DNA of 64,000 bases from Kineococcus rhizosphaerae (GTDB taxonomy: Bacteria > Actinomycetota > Actinomycetes > Actinomycetales > Kineococcaceae), in assembly GCF_003002055.1 (NCBI RefSeq), contig NZ_PVZF01000002.1, forward strand, positions 372,001 to 436,000, in the 5' to 3' direction. This document shows positions 54,248 through 63,634 of the stretch, one piece after another. A program made the position numbers and the translations under genes. The notes beneath the pieces are model-generated. The model made no database searches, was not told the DNA's origin, and saw only the letters and a list, made by a program, of their open reading frames with translations. How positions within the stretch are numbered: the stretch's first letter is position 1; each line of letters begins with the position of its first letter.

Positions 54248-54608
54248 GGGGCCAGCGTAGTGAGCCGCGGCGGGGTCCCCGCGCGGTGGTGCGCGGCCCG
54301 CGCACCGTCGGCGCACCCCCGTCGCACCCACCGGTGCACCGACCGGTCCACGCAGCGGCGGCGAGGGGGTGCAGCGGCGCGCGCCGGGACCCCGCGCCCC
54401 GGGCTCCAGGGGGCTGGGACGCGCCGGTGCGCCTGCGGGCGCGCGGACGGGTGCGACGCGAGGGGGCGGCGCGGGGGAGGCGACGGGTGCGGCGCGGCGG
54501 GGTGCCGGGCCCGCCCGGAGCCCCGGTGCGCGATGATGACCACCACTGACCCGCGGGGGCCGCGGGTCCGCCGGGGGACCGGCGAGCGGATGCGACGGAG
54601 AGGGTGCC
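54248..54608. other. Non-coding gap between nadE and glnA2
   Basis: This 361-base gap is extremely GC-rich and lies between divergent genes, so it should hold both promoters. No clear -35/-10 pair is visible. A perfect 9-bp hairpin, GACCCGCGG (54548-54556) with CCGCGGGTC (54560-54568) and loop GGG, lies 40 bases before glnA2 and could be a leader element. I see no gene of any credible length. Confidence 0.6.
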
Positions 54609-55952
54609 ATGGACCGCCAGCAGGAGTTCGTGCTGCGGACGCTGGAGGAGCGGGACATCCGCTTCGTCCGGCTCTGGTTCACCGACGTCATCGGCACCCT
54701 GAAGTCGGTGGCGATCGCGCCGGCCGAGCTCGAGGGGGCCTTCGGCGAGGGCATCGGCTTCGACGGGTCGGCCATCGAGGGCCTGAGCCGGGTCTCGGAG
54801 TCGGACATGCTGCTGCAGCCCGAACCCTCGACGTTCCAGGTGCTGCCCTGGCGCACCAGCGACGAGCACCAGGGCACCGCGCGCATCTTCTGCGACATCC
54901 TGACGCCCGACGGCCAGCCGGCCCGCTCAGACCCGCGGTTCGTCCTCAAGCGCGCCCTCGACAAGGCCGCGCAGGCGGGCTACACCTTCTACACGCACCC
55001 CGAGATCGAGTTCTACCTCTTCAAGGGACCGCTGGAGCGGGGCCAGACGCCCGAACCCGTCGACTACGTCGGGTACTTCGACAACCACCCCGGCAGCACG
55101 ACGACCGACTTCCGGCGCACCGCGATCTCCACCCTGGAGAGCATGGGCATCTCCGTGGAGTTCAGCCACCACGAGGGCGGCCCCGGGCAGAACGAGATCG
55201 ACCTGCGCTACGCCGACGCGCTGACCACGGCGGACAACATCATGACGTTCCGCACGGTCCTGAAGGAGGTCGCCCGCGACCAGGGCGTCTACGCCTCCTT
55301 CATGCCCAAACCCCTCGCGGGGGAACCGGGGTCGGGGATGCACACGCACCTGTCCCTGTTCGACGGCGACGCCAACGCCTTCTACGAGGCGGGGGCGGAG
55401 TACCAGCTCTCGCGGACCGGCCGGCAGTTCATCGCCGGGATCCTGCGCCACGCCGCCGAGATCACCGCGGTGACCAACCAGTTCGTGAACTCCTACAAGC
55501 GGCTGTGGGCCGGCGGCGAGGCCCCGAGCTACATCTGCTGGGGCCACAACAACCGCTCCGCCCTCGTCCGCGTCCCGATGTACAAACCCTCCAAGGGCCA
55601 GTCGGTGCGCATCGAGTACCGCGCCCTGGACTCCGCGGCCAACCCCTACCTCGCCTTCGCGCTGCTGCTGAGCGCGGGCCTGAAGGGCATCGAGGAGGGC
55701 TACGACCTGCCCGACGGCGCCGAGGACGACGTCTGGTCCCTCACCGACGCCGAACGGCGGTCCATGGGCATCGAGCCGCTGCCGCAGAGCCTCGAGCACG
55801 CGATCTCGGTCATGGAGAAGTCCGAGCTCGTCGCCGAGACCCTGGGCGAGGGCGTCTTCGACTACTTCCTGCGCAACAAGCGCCAGGAGTGGGCGGACTA
55901 CCGCGCGCAGGTCACGCCGTTCGAGCTGCAGCGGTACCTGCCCCTGCTGTGA
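54609..55952 (+). CDS. glnA2: Glutamine synthetase GlnA2-type
   Basis: The 447-residue product has GFDGSAIEGLSRVSESDM, HPEIEFYLF with the metal-binding Glu, SHHEGGPGQNEIDL, and the GSGMHTHLSLF active-site segment. It is the actinobacterial GlnA2 form that sits directly before glnE, as here. At the adenylylation site the sequence reads EDDVWSLTDAE, with Trp where glnA1-type enzymes have Tyr (compare DLYELPPEE in the gene at 63635). It is therefore probably not regulated by GlnE. ATG 54609 follows GGAGAGGG. The stop overlaps glnE by four bases. Confidence 0.93.
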   Translation: MDRQQEFVLRTLEERDIRFVRLWFTDVIGTLKSVAIAPAELEGAFGEGIGFDGSAIEGLSRVSESDMLLQPEPSTFQVLPWRTSDEHQGTARIFCDILTPDGQPARSDPRFVLKRALDKAAQAGYTFYTHPEIEFYLFKGPLERGQTPEPVDYVGYFDNHPGSTTTDFRRTAISTLESMGISVEFSHHEGGPGQNEIDLRYADALTTADNIMTFRTVLKEVARDQGVYASFMPKPLAGEPGSGMHTHLSLFDGDANAFYEAGAEYQLSRTGRQFIAGILRHAAEITAVTNQFVNSYKRLWAGGEAPSYICWGHNNRSALVRVPMYKPSKGQSVRIEYRALDSAANPYLAFALLLSAGLKGIEEGYDLPDGAEDDVWSLTDAERRSMGIEPLPQSLEHAISVMEKSELVAETLGEGVFDYFLRNKRQEWADYRAQVTPFELQRYLPLL

Positions 55953-58900
55953 GCACCACGACGGGGCGCAGGTCGTCGGCGGCGGCGCAACTGGTCCGGG
56001 CCGGGTTCGCCGACCCGGACCGCGCGCTGCGGCTGCTGCGCGACCCGGTCCTGACCGGCGTCGTGCGCGCCGAGGGCGACGGTGAGCTGACCGACGGGAC
56101 CGCCGACCTCGTCAGGGCGCTGGGGCGCACGGCCGACCCCGACCAGGCCCTGCTCGGCGTCGTGCGCTGGGCCGAGGCCCTCACCGCCGGCCTCGACCGC
56201 GACTCCGAGGCGGCCGACGTCGAGAGCGCCGCCGCCGCGCTGAACCTGCTGCGCGGCGGGGACGCCCCCGACGTGGTGGGCACCCTCGCCCGGCTGCTGG
56301 GGGTCCTCGGCGGCTCCCTGGCCCTCGGCGACCACCTCGTGCGCCACCCGCGGCAGTGGACCGTCCTGGCCTCGGCGAGCCCGCCGGACCCCGACGAGCT
56401 GCGCGCCGAGCTCCTCACCGCCGTCGGGGCCGACCCCGCCGACCCCACCCCCGTCGCGGGGACGGCGCGCTCCGGCCGGACCCCCGTCGACGCCCTGCGG
56501 GTCGCCTACCGGCGCCGCCTCCTCGCCCTCGCCGGCCGCGACCTCGCCTCCGCCGACCCGCTCGCGGTCCTGCACATCACCTCCGCCGAGCTCGCCGACC
56601 TCGCCTCCGCGGCCCTCGAGACGGCGCTCGCGATCGCACGCTCCGAACTGCCCGGCCACGACCCCGGCACCGGTCCGGGCTCCTGGCGGGCCTGCCGCCT
56701 GGCCGTGCTCGGCATGGGCAAGACCGGCGGGCGGGAACTGAACTACCTCTCCGACGTCGACGTCGTCTACGTCGCCGAACCAGCGGCCGGGGCCGGCGAG
56801 GACGACGCCCTCGCCGTCGGCACCAAGCTCGCTGCCGGGCTGCAGCGCACCTGCTCGGCACCCACCGGCGAAGGGGCCCTGTGGGAGGTCGACGCGGCCC
56901 TGCGGCCCGAGGGCAAGAACGGCCCCCTCGTGCGGACCCTGGCCAGCCACCTGGAGTACTACCGCCGCTGGGCCAAGACGTGGGAGTTCCAGGCCCTGCT
57001 CAAGGCCCGCCCCGTCGCCGGCGACGCCGGGCTCGGCTGGGACTACGTCACCCGCATCGCCCCCCTGGTCTGGAGCGCCACCGAACGCGAGGGGTTCGTC
57101 GGCGAGGTCCAGGCCATGCGCCGGCGCGTCGAGTCGCTCATCCCCTCCAAGGAGGCCGACCGCCAGCTCAAGCTCGGGGTGGGCGGGCTGCGCGACGTGG
57201 AGTTCAGCATCCAGCTGCTGCAGATGGTCCACGGCCGCACCGACGAACGGCTGCGCCGCAGCGCGAACACGCTGGAGGCGCTGGAGGCGCTCGCGGCCTA
57301 CGGGTACGTCGGGCGCAGCGACGCCGGGGAGCTCGACCGCGACTACCGGCTGCTGCGCTCCCTGGAGCACCGCATCCAGGTCCACCGGCTGCGGCGCACC
57401 CACGTCCTGCCCACCGCCGAGGCCGACCTGCGCCGCCTCGGCCGCTCGCTGGGGTTGCGGCCCGACCCCGTCAAGGCCCTCGACGAGGTCTGGCGCGGGA
57501 CCCGCCGCGACGTCCGGCGGCTGCACGAGAAGCTCTTCTACCGCCCCCTGCTGACGGCCGTCGCCAAGCTGCCCGCGGCCGACGCCCGCATCGGCGTCGA
57601 CGAGCGGCTGTCCGCCGAGGCCGCCCGCGAACGGCTCGCCGCGCTCGGCTACCGCGACCCCGCCGGGGCCCTGCGCCACCTCGAGGCCCTCACCGGCGGG
57701 GTCAGCCGCCGCGCGAGCATCCAGCGCACTCTGCTGCCCGTCATGCTCGGCTGGTTCGCCGACGGCGCCGACCCCGACGCCGGGCTGCTGGCCTTCCGGC
57801 AGGTCTCCGAGGCGCTCGCGGGCACCCAGTGGTACCTGACGATGCTGCGCGACGCCGGGGCCGCCGCCGAACGCCTGGCCTACGTGCTGTCCGCCGCGCG
57901 CATGCCCACCGAGCTGCTCATGCGCTCGCCCGAGGCCGTGTCCGTCTTCGCCGACGACGACCGGCTCGCCGCCGAGGACGTCGACGAGGTCCTCGCCGAC
58001 GCCGAGGCGGCCGCCTCCCGCCGCGACGACCTCGCCGCCGCCGTCCTCGCCGCCCGCGGGGTGCGCCGGCGCGAGCAGTTCCGCACCGTCGTCGCCGACC
58101 TCGTGGGGGTCCGCGACCTCGCCGGGGTCGGGCGGGCGCTGGCCGACGCCGACCAGGCCGTCCTCGACGTCACGTTGCGCCGCACCGTGTCCGAGGTCGA
58201 ACGGCGGCGGGGTGCCCCGCTGCCGACCCGGCTGCTGGTCGTCGGCATGGGCCGGCTCGGCGCGGGGGAGACGGGCTACGGCAGCGACGCGGACGTCCTG
58301 TTCGTCCACGACCCCGTGCCCGGGGCCGACGAGACGGACGCGCAGAAGGCGGCCACCGAGGTCGTCGCCGAGCTGCGGCGGCAGCTGGGAGCCGCGGGGG
58401 CCGAGCCGGCCCTGGAGGTGGACGCCGACCTGCGCCCGGAGGGACGCAACGGCCCCCTCGTGCGGTCCCTGGACAGCTACCGCGCCTACTACGAGCGCTG
58501 GTCGCTGTCGTGGGAGGCGCAGGCGCTGCTGCGCGCACGGCCCGTCGCCGGGGACGCCGACCTCGGGGAGCGGTTCCTCGAGCTCGTCGACCCGTTGCGC
58601 TGGCCCGCGGGGGGTCTGCGGGAGGCGGACCTGCGCGAGGTCCGGCGCATCAAGGCCCGCGTCGAGGCCGAGCGGCTGCCGCGCGGGGCCGACCCCGCCC
58701 GCCACCTCAAGCTCGGTCGCGGCGCCACCTCCGACGTGGAGTGGACCGCGCAGCTGCTGCAGCTGCAGCACGCCGCCGAGCACGAGGCCCTGCGCTCGTT
58801 GTCGACGCCGGGGGTGCTGCGGGCCGCCTCGGCGGCCGGGCTGCTGTCGGGTGAGGACGCCGAGACGCTCCTGACGGCCTGGGACCTGGCCTCCCGCGCC

Positions 58901-59095
58901 CGCAACGCCGTCGCCCTGTGGCGGGGCAAGGCGGGGGACTCCCTGCCCACCCAGGCGCGCGACCTGGACGGGGTGGCCCGCATGTTCGGGTTCGAGCCGG
59001 GCAGCTCGCGCGAGTTCGAGGAGCTGTACCTGCGCACCACCCGGCGCTGCCGGGCCGTCGTCGAGCGCGTCTTCTACGGCCGCGCCGAGGACTGA
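55949..59095 (+). CDS. glnE: Bifunctional glutamine-synthetase adenylyltransferase/deadenylase
   Basis: GlnE adds and removes AMP on the glutamine synthetase tyrosine. The 1048-residue product has two nucleotidyltransferase domains: GMGKTGGRELNYLSDVDVVY near residue 253 and GMGRLGAGETGYGSDADVLF near residue 767. The two helical halves also show the LKLGVGGLRDVEFSIQLLQ and LKLGRGATSDVEWTAQLLQ repeats. Start GTG 55949 overlaps the glnA2 stop (GTGA). Longer in-frame starts upstream are in shadow sequence. Target is likely GlnA1, whose site tyrosine is intact. Confidence 0.95.
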   Translation: MSTTTGRRSSAAAQLVRAGFADPDRALRLLRDPVLTGVVRAEGDGELTDGTADLVRALGRTADPDQALLGVVRWAEALTAGLDRDSEAADVESAAAALNLLRGGDAPDVVGTLARLLGVLGGSLALGDHLVRHPRQWTVLASASPPDPDELRAELLTAVGADPADPTPVAGTARSGRTPVDALRVAYRRRLLALAGRDLASADPLAVLHITSAELADLASAALETALAIARSELPGHDPGTGPGSWRACRLAVLGMGKTGGRELNYLSDVDVVYVAEPAAGAGEDDALAVGTKLAAGLQRTCSAPTGEGALWEVDAALRPEGKNGPLVRTLASHLEYYRRWAKTWEFQALLKARPVAGDAGLGWDYVTRIAPLVWSATEREGFVGEVQAMRRRVESLIPSKEADRQLKLGVGGLRDVEFSIQLLQMVHGRTDERLRRSANTLEALEALAAYGYVGRSDAGELDRDYRLLRSLEHRIQVHRLRRTHVLPTAEADLRRLGRSLGLRPDPVKALDEVWRGTRRDVRRLHEKLFYRPLLTAVAKLPAADARIGVDERLSAEAARERLAALGYRDPAGALRHLEALTGGVSRRASIQRTLLPVMLGWFADGADPDAGLLAFRQVSEALAGTQWYLTMLRDAGAAAERLAYVLSAARMPTELLMRSPEAVSVFADDDRLAAEDVDEVLADAEAAASRRDDLAAAVLAARGVRRREQFRTVVADLVGVRDLAGVGRALADADQAVLDVTLRRTVSEVERRRGAPLPTRLLVVGMGRLGAGETGYGSDADVLFVHDPVPGADETDAQKAATEVVAELRRQLGAAGAEPALEVDADLRPEGRNGPLVRSLDSYRAYYERWSLSWEAQALLRARPVAGDADLGERFLELVDPLRWPAGGLREADLREVRRIKARVEAERLPRGADPARHLKLGRGATSDVEWTAQLLQLQHAAEHEALRSLSTPGVLRAASAAGLLSGEDAETLLTAWDLASRARNAVALWRGKAGDSLPTQARDLDGVARMFGFEPGSSREFEELYLRTTRRCRAVVERVFYGRAED

Positions 59096-59105
59096 CCCGC
59101 ACCCC

Positions 59106-59176
59106 TCCCCGCGCAACGCACACGTCGGGCCCTCGTCAGCGACTGACGAGGGCCCGACGTGTGCGTTGCGCGGGGA
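59106..59176. terminator. 34-bp perfect hairpin, bidirectional terminator between glnE and fgd
   Basis: The arm 59106-59139 and the arm 59143-59176 are perfect reverse complements for 34 bases, with loop CGA. The core reads CGCAACGCACACGTCGGG on the left. It lies 11 bases after the glnE stop and 22 bases before the fgd stop on the other strand, so it would end both convergent transcripts. The stem is far longer than usual intrinsic terminators and lacks a T-tract. Confidence 0.75.
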
Positions 59177-59198
59177 AGGGGAGAGAGGGGTCGCCGGG

Positions 59199-60221
59199 TC
59201 AGGGGCGCAGCAGGGGGACGACGTCGGCGGTGAACTGGGTCAGGAACCGCGACTGGTCGTGACCGGGGGCGTGGAAGACCAGGTGCGTGAACCCGGCGTC
59301 GACGTACTGCTGCACCTGCGCGGCCACCTCGGCCGGGTCCGAGGCCACGATCCAGCGCTTGGCGACCTGCTCGATGGGCAGCTCGTCGGCCAGCCGCGCC
59401 ATCTCGATCGGGTCGTGGACCTGCGACTTCTGCTCCGCGCTCAGCGACAGCGGCGCCCAGAACCGGGTGTTCTCCAACGCCTGGGCGGGGTCCTCGTCGA
59501 AGGACAGCTTGATCTCGATGGTCCGGTCGATCTGGGCCTCGGTGCGCCCCGAGGCCTCCAGACCCTCCTTCAGGGCCGGCAGCAGGGTCTCGGAGTACAG
59601 GTCCATGCCCTTGCCGGAGGTGCAGATGTAGCCGTCCCCGGCGCGCCCGGCGTACTTGGTGACCCCCGGCCCGCCGCCGGCGACGTAGATCGGGACCGGC
59701 ACCTCGGGACGGTCGTAGACGGTCGCGTCGTGCAGGCGGTAGTAGTCGCCCTCGAACGTGACCCGTTCCTCGCTCCACAGGCGCTTGATGAGCCGCACCG
59801 CCTCGCGCAGGCGGGCGAAGCGTTCCTTGACCTCGGGGAAGTCCACGCCCACGGCGTGCTCGTTGAGCGCCTCACCGGTGCCGATGCCCAGGATGGCCCG
59901 CCCGGGGGCCAGGACGCCGAGGGTGGCGAAGGCCTGGGCGACGACGGCGGGGTTGTAGCGCAGCGTGGGGGTCAGCACGCTGGTGCCGAGCTGGACGCGC
60001 GACGTCTTGGCCGCCACCCACGGCAGCCACACCAGGGCCGAGGGGGCGTGCCCGTCGACGTGGCGCCAGGGCTGGAAGTGGTCGGAGATCCACACCGAGT
60101 CCAGGCCCTGCTCCTCGGCCTGGACGGCGAAGTCGGCCAGCTGGGCGGGCTCGAACTGCTCCGCGGAGGCCTTGTACCCCAGCTTCAAGGGCTGGCCGTG
60201 CGTGTCCACCGTCTGACTCAC
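59199..60221 (-). CDS. fgd: F420-dependent glucose-6-phosphate dehydrogenase
   Basis: Fgd reduces F420 with glucose-6-phosphate and supplies F420H2. The 340-residue product starts [14 protein letters not shown] and has [20 protein letters not shown] with the catalytic His, [28 protein letters not shown] and [15 protein letters not shown], all characteristic of Fgd1. It also has the late [18 protein letters not shown] segment. This supports an F420-producing host, consistent with the LLM oxidoreductase at 9208-10221. The GTG 60221 follows AAGGTGG. Confidence 0.93.
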   Translation of the reverse strand: MSQTVDTHGQPLKLGYKASAEQFEPAQLADFAVQAEEQGLDSVWISDHFQPWRHVDGHAPSALVWLPWVAAKTSRVQLGTSVLTPTLRYNPAVVAQAFATLGVLAPGRAILGIGTGEALNEHAVGVDFPEVKERFARLREAVRLIKRLWSEERVTFEGDYYRLHDATVYDRPEVPVPIYVAGGGPGVTKYAGRAGDGYICTSGKGMDLYSETLLPALKEGLEASGRTEAQIDRTIEIKLSFDEDPAQALENTRFWAPLSLSAEQKSQVHDPIEMARLADELPIEQVAKRWIVASDPAEVAAQVQQYVDAGFTHLVFHAPGHDQSRFLTQFTADVVPLLRP

Positions 60222-60387
60222 CGTTCCACCTTCTCCACTCCAGCACTGCGACGCTTCGTGTGCGCTCAACCTACGACGCCGCGCGCGGCGCGCCCGTCCG
60301 GGTGGTGGCAGCGCAGAACGCCTCCCCGAGGCGGCCGCCCGCCCCTGGGGTCTGTGCGCCCGCACAGCCCACCCACCGGGGAACCAC

Positions 60388-60738
60388 GTGATCCGCTTCC
60401 TGCCCTTCGCCGTCGAGTTCGCGCTCCTCGTCTTCTGCCTGGTCGACCGCGTCCAGGCCGACTCCGGGCGGATCCGGAACCTCGGCAAGGCGACCTGGGC
60501 GTTCCTCGTCGGCCTGCTGCCGCTCGTCGGCGGCATCGCCTGGCTCGTCGCCGGCCGCCCCGAGGGGCCTGCGCCGCGCGGCCGCTGCAGCCCCGGCTCC
60601 CCCGAGCACGAGCGTCCCGACGGACCCACCCCGTCCCAGGTCGACCGGCGCGTGCGCGAGGAGCAGGCCCGCGTCGACGCCGAGTTCGACGCCGCCGTCC
60701 GGCGCGCGAAGGCCCGCCGGCCCTCGCCGGGGGCCTGA
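60388..60738 (+). CDS. PLDc_N-domain membrane protein
   Basis: The 116-residue protein has two hydrophobic helices, [19 protein letters not shown] and [20 protein letters not shown], separated by a short loop. This is the PLD-nuclease N-terminal (PLDc_N) type of small membrane module. A basic C-terminal tail of about 55 residues is cytoplasmic. No enzymatic domain is attached. It starts at GTG 60388 and has no obvious partner. Confidence 0.8.
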   Translation: MIRFLPFAVEFALLVFCLVDRVQADSGRIRNLGKATWAFLVGLLPLVGGIAWLVAGRPEGPAPRGRCSPGSPEHERPDGPTPSQVDRRVREEQARVDAEFDAAVRRAKARRPSPGA

Positions 60739-60805
60739 AGGGCCTTCCCCCTCCCCGTCGTGGTGCGGTAGAAGTTCGGGACACCGAGATCACGAGGGAG
60801 CCCGA

Positions 60806-61816
60806 GTGCACACCCTGGACGACAGCGTCGAGGTCGTCGAGTTCACCCCGACGCCCGAGCAGTACGCGTGGACCTTCGGCGGTGTCGCCCCCGTGGCCAC
60901 CGTGCGCCCCGGCACGGCGCTGAAGCTGTGGAGCGACGACGCGTTCTGCGGCCGGCTCCGGTCGGTCACCGACCTGCCCGGCGCCAGCCTGCAGATGCCG
61001 TACGTCAACCCCCAGACCGGGCCGTTCTTCGTCGAGGGCGCCGAACCCGGTGACACCCTCGTGCTGCACGTCGTCGACCTCGAACCCGCCCGCGACTGGG
61101 GCGCCTCCGCGCTCATCCCGTTCTTCGGCGGTCTCACCTCCACCGACCGGACCGCGACCCTGCAGGACCCGCTGCCCGAACGCACGTGGATCTACCACCT
61201 CGACTCCGCCCGGGGCACCATCGGGGTCCAGCTGGGGGAGACCACCCTCGAACTGCCCGTGGAACCGATGCTCGGCACCGTCGGTGTCGCCCCCGCCGCG
61301 GGGGAGGTGCGCAGCTCCCTGGTCCCCGACACCTTCGGCGGCAACATGGACACCCCCGAGCTGAAACCCGGGACGACGGTCTACCTGCGCGTCAACGTCG
61401 AGGGCGCCCTGTTCTCCCTGGGGGACGGGCACTACCGGCAGGGCGAGGGGGAGTCCTGCGGGACCGCGGTCGAGGGGGCGATGAACTCCCTCGTCCTCGT
61501 CGACCTGCTCAAGACGCCCGGCCCGGCGTGGCCGCGCCTGGAGAGCGACACCCACTGGACCGTCGTCGGGTCCTCGCGCCCGCTCGAGGACGCCTGGCGC
61601 GCGGGGCAGGTCGACGCCGTCGGGTGGATCCGCGAACTCACCGGCCTCGACGTCCTCGACGCCTACCAGGTGCTCTCGCAGATCAGCGAGGTGCCGCTGG
61701 CCAACGCCGTCGACGTGAACTACAGCGTCGCCACGAAGCTCCCGAAGCGGCTGCTGCCCACCCGGCGTCCGGCCTACGACGGGATCCACGACCGGTTGCG
61801 CGCCCTGGTGCGCTGA
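60806..61816 (+). CDS. Acetamidase/formamidase family protein
   Basis: The 336-residue product matches FmdA/AmdA-type amidohydrolases. It has [53 protein letters not shown] with the His/Asp-rich active-site region, and [20 protein letters not shown] with conserved Gly-His and Cys. It hydrolyses short-chain amides in known members; the substrate here is unproven. It is followed 12 bases later by an SDR gene, so the two may be one operon. The start is GTG 60806 after GAGGGAG. Confidence 0.9.
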   Translation: MHTLDDSVEVVEFTPTPEQYAWTFGGVAPVATVRPGTALKLWSDDAFCGRLRSVTDLPGASLQMPYVNPQTGPFFVEGAEPGDTLVLHVVDLEPARDWGASALIPFFGGLTSTDRTATLQDPLPERTWIYHLDSARGTIGVQLGETTLELPVEPMLGTVGVAPAAGEVRSSLVPDTFGGNMDTPELKPGTTVYLRVNVEGALFSLGDGHYRQGEGESCGTAVEGAMNSLVLVDLLKTPGPAWPRLESDTHWTVVGSSRPLEDAWRAGQVDAVGWIRELTGLDVLDAYQVLSQISEVPLANAVDVNYSVATKLPKRLLPTRRPAYDGIHDRLRALVR

Positions 61817-61828
61817 GAGGAGTTCTGC

Positions 61829-62587
61829 GTGGACCTGCAGCTGGACGGCGCCCGCGTCCTCGTGACGGGCGGCACCCGGGGGATCGGGGCGGCCATCGTC
61901 GCCGAGTTCCTCGCCGAGGGGGCCGACGTGGCGATCTGCGCCCGCACCGGCGCCGACGTCGAGGTCGCCGTGGAACGGGCCGTGGGACCGGGAACCCTGC
62001 GGGGTTCGGTCGTCGACGTGTCCCGGCGCGAGGACGTCTTCGCCTGGGTCGAGGAGAGCGCCGCCGAACTCGGCGGGATCGACGTCGTCGTCGCCAACGT
62101 CAGCGCCATCGCCGCCGCGAACGACGTCGAGTCGTGGCGGTTGTCCCTCGACGTCGACCTGCTCGGCACCGTCTCGCTCGTCGACGCCGCCCTGCCCCAC
62201 CTGCGCCGCTCCGGAGCCGGGGCGATCGTCACCATCGGCAGCGTGTCCGGTCGGGAGGTCGACGCCTTCGCCGGGCCCTACGGCACCGTCAAGGCCGCGC
62301 TCGTCGCCTACACGCAGGGCCTGGCGCACCAGCTGGCCGCCGAGGGGATCCGCGCCAACACCGTCTCCCCGGGGAACACCTACTTCGACGGTGGCGTGTG
62401 GCAGCTCACCGAACGCAACGACCCGGAGTTCTTCGCCGAGGCCCTCGCGCTGAACCCCACCGGGCGGATGGCGACGCCGCAGGAAGTGGCCCGGCCCGTG
62501 GTGTTCCTGTCCAGCCCGGCGGCGAGCTTCGTCACGGGCACCAACCTCGTCGTCGACGGCGCCCTGACCCGGGGGATCCAGCTGTGA
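61829..62587 (+). CDS. SDR-family oxidoreductase
   Basis: The 252-residue product has the Rossmann motif VTGGTRGIGAAIV (residues 11-23), NVSAIAAANDVESW, the catalytic Ser in IVTIGSVSGREV and the Tyr/Lys pair in GPYGTVKAALVAYTQ. It is a classical NAD(P)-dependent SDR. Its substrate is unknown; the neighbouring amidase suggests shared catabolic use, by position only. The start is GTG 61829 after AGAGGAG, and its stop directly abuts the end of the convergent gene. Confidence 0.93.
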   Translation: MDLQLDGARVLVTGGTRGIGAAIVAEFLAEGADVAICARTGADVEVAVERAVGPGTLRGSVVDVSRREDVFAWVEESAAELGGIDVVVANVSAIAAANDVESWRLSLDVDLLGTVSLVDAALPHLRRSGAGAIVTIGSVSGREVDAFAGPYGTVKAALVAYTQGLAHQLAAEGIRANTVSPGNTYFDGGVWQLTERNDPEFFAEALALNPTGRMATPQEVARPVVFLSSPAASFVTGTNLVVDGALTRGIQL

Positions 62588-63448
62588 TCAGGCGTTCGCG
62601 AACGCGACGTCGCTGATCGCGGTGCGGTCGAACCGGCCGCCGGCGCCGGGCGAGGTGACGCCGTCGATCGTCAGGTCCACCGACGTCACCTCGACGGGGG
62701 TGACGGTGAGCCGTTGCAGGCCCCGGTCGCCGTCCTGCAGCTGCTGCGTCACCTGCAACGGGCCGGCAGCCGTCCGGAACGTCCACGTCACCGACGTGAT
62801 GCGCCGGCCCTGGGCGTAGCGGTCGGTGCCGTCGTACGGGTCGACCTTGGCGAAACCGTTCACCAGTCCCACCTCGGTGAGGCGGACCGTGCCGGCGAAG
62901 GAGAACGTCAGCGTCGACCCCGTGGCGTTCCCCTCGGTGCGCCACGCCGTTGCCGGGTCCTGGTCGAGCAGGTTGGCTGCGGCGTAGGAGGTGGTGCGCC
63001 CGCCCGCGTCGGCGCTGTCGGGGGAGGTCCTCGGTGCCTGCACGCCCGACGGGACGACCGGGCCCACGGCGTAGCTCGCCGTGGGGGTGGGGGTGGGGGT
63101 GGGCGTCGGAGCGGGTGAGGCGGGCGCCGGGGTGGTGGCCACGGGGGAGGCGGCCTGCGCACCGGCCCGCGGGGGCGACGGACTCGCGGCCGCCGCGGTC
63201 GTGGCCGTGTCGGACGGTTTCACCAGCCACCACCCGGAGACGCCCACGGCCGCGACCAGCGCCACCGTGAACACCGCGAGCACCGGCCAGGAACGGCGCC
63301 CACCCGGGTGCCCGTCCTGCGCCCCGGGGGCGTGGACGACCTCCAGGCGGTCCGGTGCCGCGTCCCGGGGTTCCCCGCAGGTCCAGCAGAAGCGGTCCGC
63401 CTCGCGCATCCCCGCCCGACACGACGAGCAGGTGGTGGTGGTCGGCAC
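62588..63448 (-). CDS. Zinc-ribbon, single-pass protein with discoidin/NADase-type glycan-binding domain
   Basis: The 286-residue product begins with a zinc ribbon (CSSC at about residues 7-10 and CWTC near residue 22), a polar stretch and one membrane segment, SWPVLAVFTVALVAAVGV. A Pro/Thr/Ala linker encoded by a GGGGGT-rich repeat follows (63081-63105 on the plus strand). The C-terminal beta domain has NLLDQDPATAWRTEG and VRLTEVGLVNGFAKVDPYDG. That C-terminal pattern is the NADase-type glycan-binding (discoidin-like) domain, probably outside the membrane. Start GTG 63448 was chosen to include the ribbon. Confidence 0.8.
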   Translation of the reverse strand: MPTTTTCSSCRAGMREADRFCWTCGEPRDAAPDRLEVVHAPGAQDGHPGGRRSWPVLAVFTVALVAAVGVSGWWLVKPSDTATTAAAASPSPPRAGAQAASPVATTPAPASPAPTPTPTPTPTASYAVGPVVPSGVQAPRTSPDSADAGGRTTSYAAANLLDQDPATAWRTEGNATGSTLTFSFAGTVRLTEVGLVNGFAKVDPYDGTDRYAQGRRITSVTWTFRTAAGPLQVTQQLQDGDRGLQRLTVTPVEVTSVDLTIDGVTSPGAGGRFDRTAISDVAFANA

Positions 63449-63577
63449 GCGGAGCGCCCCCGTCCTTGGGTTCGTCGATCGGCGACGTCCTGTCACCGGG
63501 AGGTGCACAAGGTACTCCGAGCGGGCGAACGACCGCCAGCGTCCGGACCCGGCGGGCGCCGACCGCGCCGGGGACGA

Positions 63578-63611
63578 CGGAACCCCCGTCCCGACCGGGA
63601 CGGGGGTTCCG
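63578..63611 (-). terminator. 15-bp hairpin downstream of glnA1
   Basis: CGGAACCCCCGTCCC (63578-63592) pairs perfectly with GGGACGGGGGTTCCG (63597-63611), loop GACC. On the minus strand it lies 23 bases after the glnA1 stop, which supports a terminator role. No T-run is visible. Confidence 0.7.
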
Positions 63612-63634
63612 CAGAGCACGGCGGACGCCGGGAC

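Noticed and set aside
52412-59095. A very long open frame (over 2200 residues) covering nadE and glnA2 into glnE
   Set aside because: Only the part from 55949 is GlnE. The upstream part is the frame shadow of minus-strand nadE and of glnA2.
55898-59116. A minus-strand open frame of over 1000 residues opposite glnE
   Set aside because: It is the antisense shadow of GlnE, with no homology and no ribosome site.
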